Assembly (NCBI RefSeq): GCF_036017065.1
Contig: NZ_JAYXHR010000004.1
Location: forward strand, 248,001 to 312,000
Source of the DNA: Uliginosibacterium sp036017065
Lineage (GTDB): Bacteria; Pseudomonadota; Gammaproteobacteria; Burkholderiales; Rhodocyclaceae
DNA: 64,000 nt
Direction of reading: 5' to 3'
This document shows positions 25,813 to 33,052 of this stretch, piece by piece; position 1 is the first letter of the stretch, and every line of letters starts with the position of its first letter. The position numbers were made by a program, and so were the translations under genes. The notes beneath the pieces are model-generated. The model was not told where the DNA came from. It was given only the letters and a program-made list of their open reading frames with translations, and made no database searches.

Positions 25813-26181
25813 TCAGGGCATGACCAGCTTGGCGACGGCGTCGAGCAGGGCCGGCGGCTGGAAGGGCTTGACCACCCACGCGCGAACGCCGGCTTCGCGG
25901 CCTTCCTGCTTCTTCTTTTCGTCGCCTTCGGTGGTGAGCATGATGATCGGCGTGAACTTGTAGGTCGGCAGGGCCTTGGCGGCCTTCACGAAGCTGATGC
26001 CGTCCATGTTCGGCATGTTCACGTCGGAGATGATGAGGTTGTACTTGCGCCCGTCCAGCTTGGTGAGCGCGTCCTTGCCGTCCACCGCTTCCTCGACCGT
26101 GTAGCCGGCGCCGCGCAGGGCGATGGCCAGGGTCTGGCGCAGTGAGAAGGAGTCGTCGACGATGAGGATGGTCTTGCTCAT
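25813..26181 (-). CDS. cheY: CheY response regulator
   Basis: A 122-residue stand-alone receiver: acidic pair Asp9-Asp10, phospho-acceptor Asp53 in IISDVNMP, the Thr pair in IIMLTTEGDE, and Lys in VVKPF. It is the expected soluble output regulator of CheA. Its sequence is close to operon-linked CheY and PilH-type regulators, so action on the flagellar motor is inferred from context rather than shown. Confidence 0.93.
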   Translation of the reverse strand: MSKTILIVDDSFSLRQTLAIALRGAGYTVEEAVDGKDALTKLDGRKYNLIISDVNMPNMDGISFVKAAKALPTYKFTPIIMLTTEGDEKKKQEGREAGVRAWVVKPFQPPALLDAVAKLVMP

Positions 26182-26202
26182 GGTGGTATGCGGGAAGCGT
26201 GG

Positions 26203-27348
26203 CTAGAAGAAGGAGATGTCGGACTTCGCGCTTTCTGCCGCACCGCCGCCGCTGCCTTGGTGCACCCGCACCTGGTCCAGCATCGTGTAGGTGCGCGACA
26301 GTTCGTCGAGCCAGGTCTGTGCGGCGGGCACCGGCAGGGCCGGGTTCGCGGCACGGTTGCGCGAGGTGTCCGCCAGCTTGTCCATGTCGGCCAGCACGTG
26401 GTCCAGGATCTGGTGCACCCGGTCCTGGAACTGCAGGTTCACCAGCACCTGTCCGATGTCGCTCTGCACGGCGCGGTGCTTCTCCTGCAGGCTGCTCAGG
26501 GACTGTTGCATGGCCTGCGCGGTGGCGTTGAAGCGGGACACGATCTGTTCGGCCGTGGCGCGGGAGGTGTCCAGCGCGGTGGTCTCGTTGCGCGCGAATT
26601 CTTCCGACAGCGACAGGGCGTGCGCGATGGCGCCGCCCACCGTGTCCACGGTGGTCTGGATGCGCTTGCCGGTCTCGCCGGACTGGGTGGAGAGCTTGCG
26701 CACCTCGTCGGCCACCACGGCAAAGCCGCGGCCGGCTTCACCGGCACGGGCGGCCTCGATGGCGGCATTCAGGGCCAGCAGGTTGGTCTGCTTGGCGATG
26801 TTGGCGACCTCCTCGGCCATGCGGCTGAGGTCGTCGGTGTGAGCAGCCACGCCGGCTACGGCATCCACCAGCGTGGCGCGGAAACGCTGGGCATGGGCCA
26901 GCGTGTCCATGATCTGGTGCAGGCCGTGTTCGGCGTCGCCGATGGCTTCGAGCGCGACTGCCTCCGGGTTGCTGTTGTCGTCGCCGCGGGCCATGCGCTG
27001 CGACAGCGAGCCGAACCCGCCGGCCAGCTCGTCGATGGCCTGCTTGATCTGGTCCTGTGCGGATACGACATGCCGATGCCACAGCGGCACGACGTCGCCC
27101 ACCAGGCTGGGGAAGGCGGTATCGGCAACGCTGGCGGAACCGGGGTCGCCGGGTTCGTTACGTACGTCCTGGTCGGCGCCTGCGGGAGCCGTGCCGGCCA
27201 GCCAGCGGCCTGCGACCAGCAGGGCGCCAAACACCACGACCCCCAGGATCAGGCCCTGCCACCAGGGCTTGACCAGCAAGCTGGCAGCGACGGCGTTGAG
27301 CACGCCGATGACGAGAAAGGCACGGGTCTGGGTGGAAGGCTGCGTCAT
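26203..27348 (-). CDS. Short MCP-type signalling protein, first gene of the chemotaxis operon
   Basis: A 381-residue protein with two closely spaced membrane helices near the N terminus (about 12-50), no periplasmic sensor and no clear HAMP, then a signalling domain with IAKQTNLLALNAAIEAARAGEAGRG. After this comes a helical tail with VNLQFQDRVHQILDHV and an end SDISFF. The lack of an external sensor suggests it reports an internal or membrane state. The Met at 27348 follows AGGA on the minus strand; a longer in-frame reading is rejected. Confidence 0.85.
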   Translation of the reverse strand: MTQPSTQTRAFLVIGVLNAVAASLLVKPWWQGLILGVVVFGALLVAGRWLAGTAPAGADQDVRNEPGDPGSASVADTAFPSLVGDVVPLWHRHVVSAQDQIKQAIDELAGGFGSLSQRMARGDDNSNPEAVALEAIGDAEHGLHQIMDTLAHAQRFRATLVDAVAGVAAHTDDLSRMAEEVANIAKQTNLLALNAAIEAARAGEAGRGFAVVADEVRKLSTQSGETGKRIQTTVDTVGGAIAHALSLSEEFARNETTALDTSRATAEQIVSRFNATAQAMQQSLSSLQEKHRAVQSDIGQVLVNLQFQDRVHQILDHVLADMDKLADTSRNRAANPALPVPAAQTWLDELSRTYTMLDQVRVHQGSGGGAAESAKSDISFF

Positions 27349-27441
27349 GAAGGTTGTCCTGGAACAGTGCGCTGGCGGTCTTGCATGCCCTGCGAGCACG
27401 GAATTCCCGAGTCGGGTTGGGGAATCTGGGTGGCAATGAGC

Positions 27442-27469
27442 ATTACGGCACGCCGACCCCCGGCCTTTA
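27442..27469 (-). promoter_or_regulatory. Sigma-28 (FliA)-like promoter of the chemotaxis operon
   Basis: The minus strand reads TAAAGGCC, then GCCGTAAT, with 16 bases between TAAA and GCCG. The FliA consensus is TAAA...GCCGATAA with 15. The position, about 90 bases before the first gene of the operon, supports it. Confidence 0.45.
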
Positions 27470-27579
27470 ATCCATCTGGTATAGGTAGGACTACCCAGAG
27501 CCAGGTGACACAAGGGTTTGCGGTCGTATGCCCGAAGGGGCAGGTGCCACCAGTCCCGGGGCCGAATTGGTATGCGCGT

Positions 27580-27613
27580 TAACGAAAAACCCCGTCACGC
27601 GGACGGGGTTTTT
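27580..27613 (-). terminator. Rho-independent terminator of the TRAP receptor gene
   Basis: A 12-bp stem (27585-27596 with 27602-27613, loop ACGCG) of the form AAAAACCCCGTC/GACGGGGTTTTT. On the minus strand it ends in a T run 22 bases after the stop codon of the dctP-type gene, insulating the chemotaxis operon from it. Confidence 0.85.
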
Positions 27614-27634
27614 TGCATACATCACCGTATGGTT

Positions 27635-28726
27635 TCAGCGACGGCTCGGCTGGCTGTAGACGAAGTCATCGAAGGTTTTCTCCGCCACGCGGAACCACAG
27701 GTACTCGTCGTCCCGGAATTTCTTCCAGGGCGCGTAGATCTTGGCGAAGCGCGGGTTGCTCTTGGCCGTCTCCTCGTAGGTGTCGAAGGATGCCTTCATC
27801 GCAGCAACCATGACCTCCTTGGGGAACTGACGCAACTGCGTGCCGCTGGCCACCAGGCGACGCAGTGCCGCGACGTTGCGCACGTCGTAGCGGGCCTGCA
27901 TTTCCACGTGGGCGTAGGCGCAGGCGTCCTGCAGGATGGCCTGGTACTCCTTGGGCAACTCTGCGTACTTCTTGCTGTTCACGTACGCAGAGATCTGCGG
28001 ACCACCTTCCCAGAAGCCCGGGTAGTAGTAGTACTTGGCCACCTTGTTGAAGCCCAGCTTCTCGTCGTCATAGGGGCCGACCCATTCGGTGGCGTCGATG
28101 GTGCCTTTCTCCAGCGCGGGGTAGATGTCGCCACCGGCGATCTGCTGCGGCACCAGGCCCAGCTTGGTGAGCACCTGGCCGGCGAAGCCGCCGATACGCA
28201 TCTTCAGGCCCTGCAGGTCCTTGACGCTCTTGATCTCCTTGCGGAACCAGCCGCCCATCTGCACGCCGGTGTTGCCGCAGGGGAAGTTGACGACGTTGTA
28301 TTCCTTGAAGAAGTCGCGCATCAGCTCCATGCCGCCGCCTTCCCACATCCACGCCGATTGCTGGCGGCTGTTGAGGCCGAAGGGGATGGCCGCGTCGAAG
28401 GCGAAGGTCGGGTCCTTGCCGACGAAGTAGTAGCTGACCGTGTGGCACATCTCGACGGTGCCGTCCTTCACCGCGTCCAGCACGCCGAGCGCAGGGACGA
28501 TTTCACCGCCGGAGAAGACCTGGATGTCGAACTTGCCGCCGGTTGCCGCGCGCACGTGGTTGGCCATGGTCTCGGCACCACCGTAGATGGTGTCCAGGCT
28601 CTTGGGGAAACTGGACGCGAGGCGCCACTTGATGTTGGGAAGACTGGACTGGGCGATGGCGGGGGCGGCGACTGCACCAGCTGCCAGGCCGGCGCTGGCG
28701 TGCTTCAGGAATGAACGACGTTCCAC
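27635..28726 (-). CDS. TRAP-type solute-binding protein, Tat-exported
   Basis: Periplasmic receptor of the DctP family (363 residues), which usually binds a carboxylate or other organic acid for a TRAP transporter. The N terminus carries a twin-arginine signal (ERRSFLKHASAGLAAG...APAIA). The family core includes WRLASSFPKSLDTIYGGAE, MRIGGFAG and DATEWVGPYDD. The GTG start is chosen because AAGGAGA lies six bases before it. No membrane subunits (DctQ/DctM) are encoded nearby, so it is an orphan receptor in this window. Confidence 0.88.
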   Translation of the reverse strand: MERRSFLKHASAGLAAGAVAAPAIAQSSLPNIKWRLASSFPKSLDTIYGGAETMANHVRAATGGKFDIQVFSGGEIVPALGVLDAVKDGTVEMCHTVSYYFVGKDPTFAFDAAIPFGLNSRQQSAWMWEGGGMELMRDFFKEYNVVNFPCGNTGVQMGGWFRKEIKSVKDLQGLKMRIGGFAGQVLTKLGLVPQQIAGGDIYPALEKGTIDATEWVGPYDDEKLGFNKVAKYYYYPGFWEGGPQISAYVNSKKYAELPKEYQAILQDACAYAHVEMQARYDVRNVAALRRLVASGTQLRQFPKEVMVAAMKASFDTYEETAKSNPRFAKIYAPWKKFRDDEYLWFRVAEKTFDDFVYSQPSRR

Positions 28727-28762
28727 GGTCTCTCCTTGTGTGGGGTGGGTGATGCCGGAGGA

Positions 28763-28791
28763 ATTATAGGAGGCGGCCGGAACCGGCCCAA
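28763..28791 (-). promoter_or_regulatory. Promoter of the TRAP receptor gene with palindrome in the spacer
   Basis: On the minus strand TTGGGC and a perfect TATAAT are 17 bases apart. The spacer holds GGCCGGAACCGGCC (28775-28788), a 6-bp inverted repeat around two bases, well placed to act as an operator. Confidence 0.55.
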
Positions 28792-28893
28792 ACGGGAAAA
28801 CCCGCATGACGCCTTGGTTTGCGGGGAGTCAGGAAGACGCGGAGGCGCTCCAGGGGATACGCAACATGCAAAGGGTGCACGCAAGGTGCGCGC

Positions 28894-28921
28894 AAAAAGG
28901 AAAGGGCCCCGCAGGGCCCTT
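28894..28921 (-). terminator. Rho-independent terminator of pmbA
   Basis: AAGGGCCC pairs with GGGCCCTT (8 bp, loop CGCA), followed on the minus strand by TCCTTTTT. It lies 55 bases beyond the pmbA stop. Confidence 0.7.
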
Positions 28922-28976
28922 CGTCATGCTGTGTGCGAGGAACGACGCACCGGCTGATGGACGCGCTGCCGCCCGT

Positions 28977-30326
28977 TCAGTCGCCGGCCACCGTCATCTT
29001 GCCGATGAGCACCGAGCCCGTCTGGCGCGCGCCACGCACGATGACGTCGCTGCCCACCGCCTGGATGTCGCGGAACATCTCGCGCAGGTTGCCGGCAATC
29101 GTGATCTCCGCCACGGGGTAGGCGATGCGGCCGTTCTCGATCCAGTAGCCGGCAGCGCCACGCGAGTAGTCGCCGGTCACGTAGTTGATGCCCTGGCCCA
29201 GCAATTCCGTGACCAGCAGGCCGCGCTTGATGCCGCCGATCAGGCTGTCCAGCGAATCCTTGCCGGAATGCAGGATCAGGTTGTGTGCGCCGCCGGCATT
29301 CGCGGTGGTCTGCATGCCCAGCTTGCGCGCCGAATAGCTGCCCAGGAAGTAGCCCCGCAACACGCCGTCGCTGACGACGTCACGCGCGCGGGTGGCCACG
29401 CCTTCATCGTCGAAGGGCGTGCTGCCCATGGCGCCGGGCAGGTGCGGTTCTTCGCTGATGCGTACCCCCTTGCTGAAGATCTGCTGGTCCAGCGCGCCGA
29501 GCAGGAAGGAGCTCTTGCGGTACAGGCTGCCGCCACTGGCCGCGTGCACGAAGCCGCCGATCAGGCCGCAGGCCAGCGGTGCCTCGAAGATCACCGGCAC
29601 CTTGCAGGTCTTCACCTTGCGGGCGCCGACGCGGGCCAGCGTGCGCTGCGCGGCATAGCGGCCAACCTCGGCCGCCGCCGGCAATTCGGCGGCATTGCGG
29701 CGCATGGCGTACCAGTCGTCGCGCTGCATGGCGTCGTCCTCGCCGGCGATGACCGAGCAGGAGATCGAATGGCGCGAGGTCGAGAAGCCGGAGCAGAAGC
29801 CCAGGCTGTTGGCGGACACGAAATGCGACTCGTGCGTCGATACGTTGGCGCCCTCGGAATTGCGGATCTGCGGGCTGGTATCGAAGGCGGCGCTTTCGCA
29901 CTCGCGCGCCAGCGTGACCGCCTGATCCACCGACAGGCCCCACGGGTGGTGCAGGCTCAGGTCCATCTGCTTGCCACGCCACAGCAGGGCTTCGTCGGCC
30001 AGCCCGGCGGCCGGATCGGCGGCGGTGAAGCGGGCGATCGACAGGGCGGCGTCGACGGTCGCATGCAGCGCTTCGCGCGAGAAGTCAGAGCTGCTGGCGT
30101 GGCCGCGTTGCTGCCCGATGTACACGGTGACGCCGATGCCCTTGTCGCGGTTGTACTCGATGGTCTCCACTTCGCCGCGGCGCACTGACACGGAATGGCC
30201 GAAGCCCTCCGACACGTCCGCCTCGCTGGCTGTCGCTCCCTGGCTGCGGGCGTAATCGGTGAGTTCGCGGGCGATGTCGGCCAGGGCATCCTGGCTGAAG
30301 TTGAAGCCGTTCTTGGGTGCAGTCAT
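28977..30326 (-). CDS. pmbA: Metalloprotease subunit PmbA/TldE
   Basis: Catalytically inert partner of TldD in the TldD/TldE protease, known for microcin maturation and CcdA turnover. The 449-residue product shows YNRDKGIGVTVYIGQQRGHASSSD near the N terminus, GSTPFDDEGVATRARDVV, GGAHNL and the C-terminal GNLREMFRDIQAVG. No HExxxH is present, as expected for TldE rather than TldD. It is divergent from yjgA, the standard arrangement in proteobacteria. Confidence 0.93.
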   Translation of the reverse strand: MTAPKNGFNFSQDALADIARELTDYARSQGATASEADVSEGFGHSVSVRRGEVETIEYNRDKGIGVTVYIGQQRGHASSSDFSREALHATVDAALSIARFTAADPAAGLADEALLWRGKQMDLSLHHPWGLSVDQAVTLARECESAAFDTSPQIRNSEGANVSTHESHFVSANSLGFCSGFSTSRHSISCSVIAGEDDAMQRDDWYAMRRNAAELPAAAEVGRYAAQRTLARVGARKVKTCKVPVIFEAPLACGLIGGFVHAASGGSLYRKSSFLLGALDQQIFSKGVRISEEPHLPGAMGSTPFDDEGVATRARDVVSDGVLRGYFLGSYSARKLGMQTTANAGGAHNLILHSGKDSLDSLIGGIKRGLLVTELLGQGINYVTGDYSRGAAGYWIENGRIAYPVAEITIAGNLREMFRDIQAVGSDVIVRGARQTGSVLIGKMTVAGD

Positions 30327-30382
30327 GGTGAGGCGAGGGCGGGAAAGGGGAGGAGGAAAAGGGAGGTGCCGGAGGCAGGGGC

Positions 30383-30388
30383 TATAAT
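30383..30388 (+). promoter_or_regulatory. -10 element upstream of yjgA
   Basis: A perfect TATAAT in the context GGGGCTATAAT lies 42 bases before the yjgA start. The -35 region is poor. Confidence 0.45.
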
Positions 30389-30430
30389 CTTACGCGTTCC
30401 GACCACCATTCTTCCGTTGCGTTTCCTGCG

Positions 30431-30994
30431 ATGCGTCACTCCCCCCTGAATTCCGATACCGACGAGGCCGGTGCCTTCGACGGCCCCAGCAAGACGCAGC
30501 GCAAGCGCGAAATGGAAGCCCTGCAGGAGGTGGGCAAGGAGCTCACCGAACTGTCGCGCGACCAGCTTGCCAAGGTGCCGGTATCCGACCGCCTGCGCGA
30601 AGCGGTGCGGGAGATGTCGCGCATCACCAAGAACGAGGCGAAGCGCCGCCACCTGCAGTTCATCGGCCGCCTCATGCGTGACGAGGATGTCCCGCCGATC
30701 CAGGCCGCGCTGGAGGCGTTGAAGGGCAACTCGCGCGAGGAGAATGCCCGCCTGCACCGGCTGGAGGATCTGCGCGCGCGTTTCATCGAGGATGAAACCG
30801 TGCTGACCGAGATCGGCCACGCGCATCCCGGTGCCGACCTCACCCGCTTGCGTCAGCTGCGCCGCAATGCGATCAAGGAGCAGGCGGAGAATCGCCCGCC
30901 GCGCTCCTTCCGCGAGATATTCAGGATGCTGCGCGAACTGGACGGAGGTTCGCGCGAGCCGGAGCCGTCCGGCGAGGAAGCCGAGGATGAGTGA
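30431..30994 (+). CDS. yjgA: Ribosome-associated protein DarP/YjgA
   Basis: A 187-residue helical protein that assists late 50S subunit assembly. It has the family sequence SKTQRKREMEALQEVGKELTELS near residue 20, then RHLQFIGRLMRD, and the C-terminal RQLRRNAIKEQ and AFREIF-type (RSFREIFRML) segments. It is divergent from pmbA and overlaps mogA by eight bases. Confidence 0.94.
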   Translation: MRHSPLNSDTDEAGAFDGPSKTQRKREMEALQEVGKELTELSRDQLAKVPVSDRLREAVREMSRITKNEAKRRHLQFIGRLMRDEDVPPIQAALEALKGNSREENARLHRLEDLRARFIEDETVLTEIGHAHPGADLTRLRQLRRNAIKEQAENRPPRSFREIFRMLRELDGGSREPEPSGEEAEDE

Positions 30995-31574
30995 CGACAC
31001 GCTGCGCATCGGCCTGGTTTCGATCAGCGATCGTGCCTCGACCGGCGTCTACGAGGACAAGGGCATTCCGGCGCTGAAGGAGTGGTTTTCGCGTGCGCTG
31101 GTTTCCCCGTGGCAGGCGGAGGAGCGGCTGATCCCGGACGAGCGCAGCGTCATAGAGAACACGTTGGTCGCCCTGGCGGATCAATTTGCCTGTCATCTGA
31201 TCGTCACCACGGGTGGCACGGGCCCGGCGCCGCGCGACGTGACGCCCGAAGCAACGCTCGCAATCGGCGAGCGTGAACTGCCCGGTTTCGGCGAGGAAAT
31301 GCGGCGCATCTCCCGCCACTTCGTCCCCACGGCGATCCTCTCCAGACAGGTGGCGGTGATCCGCGGCTGCAGCCTCATCATCAACCTGCCGGGCCAGCCC
31401 AAGGCCATCTGCGAGACGCTGGAGGGCGTGCGTGACGCCGATGGCAAGACACTTGTCGACGGTGTCTTTGCGGCAGTGCCGTATTGCCTTGATCTCATCG
31501 GCGGTCCCTATGTGCGGACCCACGAGGCCGTGGTGAAGGCCTTTCGCCCGAAGAGCGCACAGCGGCCCGCTTGA
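30987..31574 (+). CDS. mogA: Molybdopterin adenylyltransferase
   Basis: Adenylates molybdopterin ahead of molybdenum insertion. The 195-residue product has LVSISDRASTGVYEDKGIP, the active-site loop VTTGGTGPAPRDVTPEAT, and INLPGQP near the end. The ATG lies within the end of yjgA with a GAGG just before it, so translation is coupled. The molybdoenzyme MsrP at 35 kb is a possible client. Confidence 0.94.
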   Translation: MSDDTLRIGLVSISDRASTGVYEDKGIPALKEWFSRALVSPWQAEERLIPDERSVIENTLVALADQFACHLIVTTGGTGPAPRDVTPEATLAIGERELPGFGEEMRRISRHFVPTAILSRQVAVIRGCSLIINLPGQPKAICETLEGVRDADGKTLVDGVFAAVPYCLDLIGGPYVRTHEAVVKAFRPKSAQRPA

Positions 31575-31609
31575 GCACCGACCGGCGTTTGCTGCGCCGC
31601 GTCTGTCTG

Positions 31610-31663
31610 ACTTGTAGGAATAAGTCTTACAAGTCTTGTGTATTTTCTGCGGACTGCTAAAAA
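31610..31663 (+). promoter_or_regulatory. Putative promoter and operator of the first pectate lyase
   Basis: TTGTGT (31636-31641) and TAAAAA (31658-31663) are 16 bases apart. Just upstream ACTTGTA (31610-31616) and TACAAGT (31628-31634) form a 7-bp dyad, and AAGTCTT is directly repeated at 31622 and 31631. The cluster looks like a regulator site overlapping the -35. Confidence 0.4.
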
Positions 31664-31749
31664 TACTGTGTCGCCCGACAAGCCGGACGGGCGCTCGCTC
31701 CGCAATGGAGCTGAAGCATTTCCGGCACATAACTATTTGGAGACATTTC

Positions 31750-32919
31750 ATGTTTGCTAAGCACCTCGCGCTCGGCGTGTTCGCCGCTGCGCTGGCGACT
31801 ACTGCGTTCGCCGCCAATCGTCCCGCCGGCTTCGTGACCGTCGCCACCGAAGGCAAGACCGCTTCCGTGGCAGCCAACACCAACGTGGCTTTTGGTCGTG
31901 CCGACAAGTTCTTCTACAAGTCCCTGAGCGGCAGCTTCGTGTGTAACGAAGCCACCTTCGGCGGTCGCACCGCTGGCGGTGTGAACGAGTGCTCGGTCGC
32001 TTCCAGTTCGGGTGGTGGTTCGAGTTCCTCCTCGTCGAGCTCCAGCTCGTCGTCGGGCACCGGCTCCTCGTCTTCGAGCAGCTCATCCTCATCCAGCTCG
32101 TCGAGCAGCTCTTCGTCCAGCAGTTCCTCTTCGTCGAGCTCCAGCTCGTCGTCGGGCAACGGCGTGGTCTACAACGCGTACCCGGGGTGCGAAATGCCGA
32201 CCGCCACGGAAACCGTCCAGCTGGGCGCGACCTATGTGGTGCCGGCCGGCACGACCTTCGACGGCGGCAACAAGCGCTACAACCTGTCGGGTGGCAGCCA
32301 GTCGGAAGGCCAACCGGCTGTGTTCGACGTGCAGGACGGCGGCACGCTGAAGAACGTCATTATCGGTACGCTGGCTGCCGACGGTATCCACTGCCTGGGC
32401 AACTGCAACCTGCAGAACGTGTGGTGGGAAGACATCGGTGAAGATGCGGCGACGGCACTCGGCCCGGTCGGCACCAAGATGAACATCACCTGCGGTGGCG
32501 CCTACAAGGGTTCGGACAAGACCTTCCAGTTCAACGGTCGTGGCGAGCTGCACATCAGCAAGTTCTTCGCGTCCGACGCTGGCAAGCTGGCCCGCACCTG
32601 CGGCGACTGCACCGGCAACGGCGGTCCGCGCAAGGTGTTCATCACCGACGTGATCACCCGTGACGTGCCGACCATCGTGGGCATCAACAGCAACTTCGGT
32701 GACGTGGCCACCATCCGCAACCTGACGGTGAACAACAGCGGCACGGGCAAGACCAAGATCTGCCAGGTCTATCGTGGCGTCGTGAAGGGCAACGGCAGCA
32801 CCTCGGCGCTGGGCGTGGAGTTCAATACGCCGAACTGCAACGTCAGCCAGTCCGATGTGACGCTGATTCCGCCGAGCCTGATGAACACCAGCGCCTGCGC
32901 GGGCTCCTGCCCGTACTGA
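31750..32919 (+). CDS. Secreted pectate lyase (PL3-like) with polyserine linker, copy 1
   Basis: The 389-residue product has a signal peptide (to about residue 22), an N-terminal module of about 60 residues (NRPAGFVTVATEGKTASVA...VNECS), a linker of 12 Ser, GTG and 30 Ser, and a C-terminal lyase domain (about 145-389). The lyase domain carries FDGGNKRYNLSGG, ADGIHCLGNC, VWWEDIGEDAAT and RTCGDCTGNGGPR, matching polysaccharide lyase family 3, which cleaves polygalacturonate using calcium. In the N-terminal module two Cys found in copy 2 are both Ala. GGAGA precedes the start. Confidence 0.88.
   Translation: MFAKHLALGVFAAALATTAFAANRPAGFVTVATEGKTASVAANTNVAFGRADKFFYKSLSGSFVCNEATFGGRTAGGVNECSVASSSGGGSSSSSSSSSSSSGTGSSSSSSSSSSSSSSSSSSSSSSSSSSSSSSGNGVVYNAYPGCEMPTATETVQLGATYVVPAGTTFDGGNKRYNLSGGSQSEGQPAVFDVQDGGTLKNVIIGTLAADGIHCLGNCNLQNVWWEDIGEDAATALGPVGTKMNITCGGAYKGSDKTFQFNGRGELHISKFFASDAGKLARTCGDCTGNGGPRKVFITDVITRDVPTIVGINSNFGDVATIRNLTVNNSGTGKTKICQVYRGVVKGNGSTSALGVEFNTPNCNVSQSDVTLIPPSLMNTSACAGSCPY
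32032..32158 (+). repeat. Polyserine-coding repeat tract of lyase copy 1
   Basis: A mixed run of TCG, TCC, TCT, TCA, AGC and AGT codons. A 28-base segment starting TCGTCGAGCTCCAGC occurs at 32032-32059 and at 32131-32158, exactly 99 bases apart and in frame, so the linker probably grew by internal duplication. Confidence 0.75.
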
Positions 32920-32965
32920 GCGACCTGTTCGAGGTCATGGGCGGCAAGCCCTGATGCTTGAAGCA

Positions 32966-33004
32966 ACGCCGTAGCAGGGCAACTTGCTGCGGCGTTTTCT
33001 TTTC
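32966..33004 (+). terminator. Terminator after pectate lyase copy 1
   Basis: ACGCCGTAGCA pairs with TGCTGCGGCGT (11 bp with one G-T pair, 8-base loop), followed by TTTTCTTTT. It separates the two lyase genes, so copy 2 may have its own promoter or depend on read-through. Confidence 0.7.
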
Positions 33005-33052
33005 CTGCCCGGAGTCCATTCCGGGACAGGTACAACAACGGAGACAAGACAA

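Noticed and set aside
32032..32158. Short repeated blocks that could suggest a CRISPR-like or other noncoding array
   Set aside because: The blocks are in frame within a secreted enzyme linker, without spacers of constant size.
31799..32159. Acidic Asp/Glu/Leu-rich and Arg/Ser-rich frames opposite the polyserine tract
   Set aside because: These are the complement of serine codons; the plus strand has a signal peptide and a lyase domain in frame.
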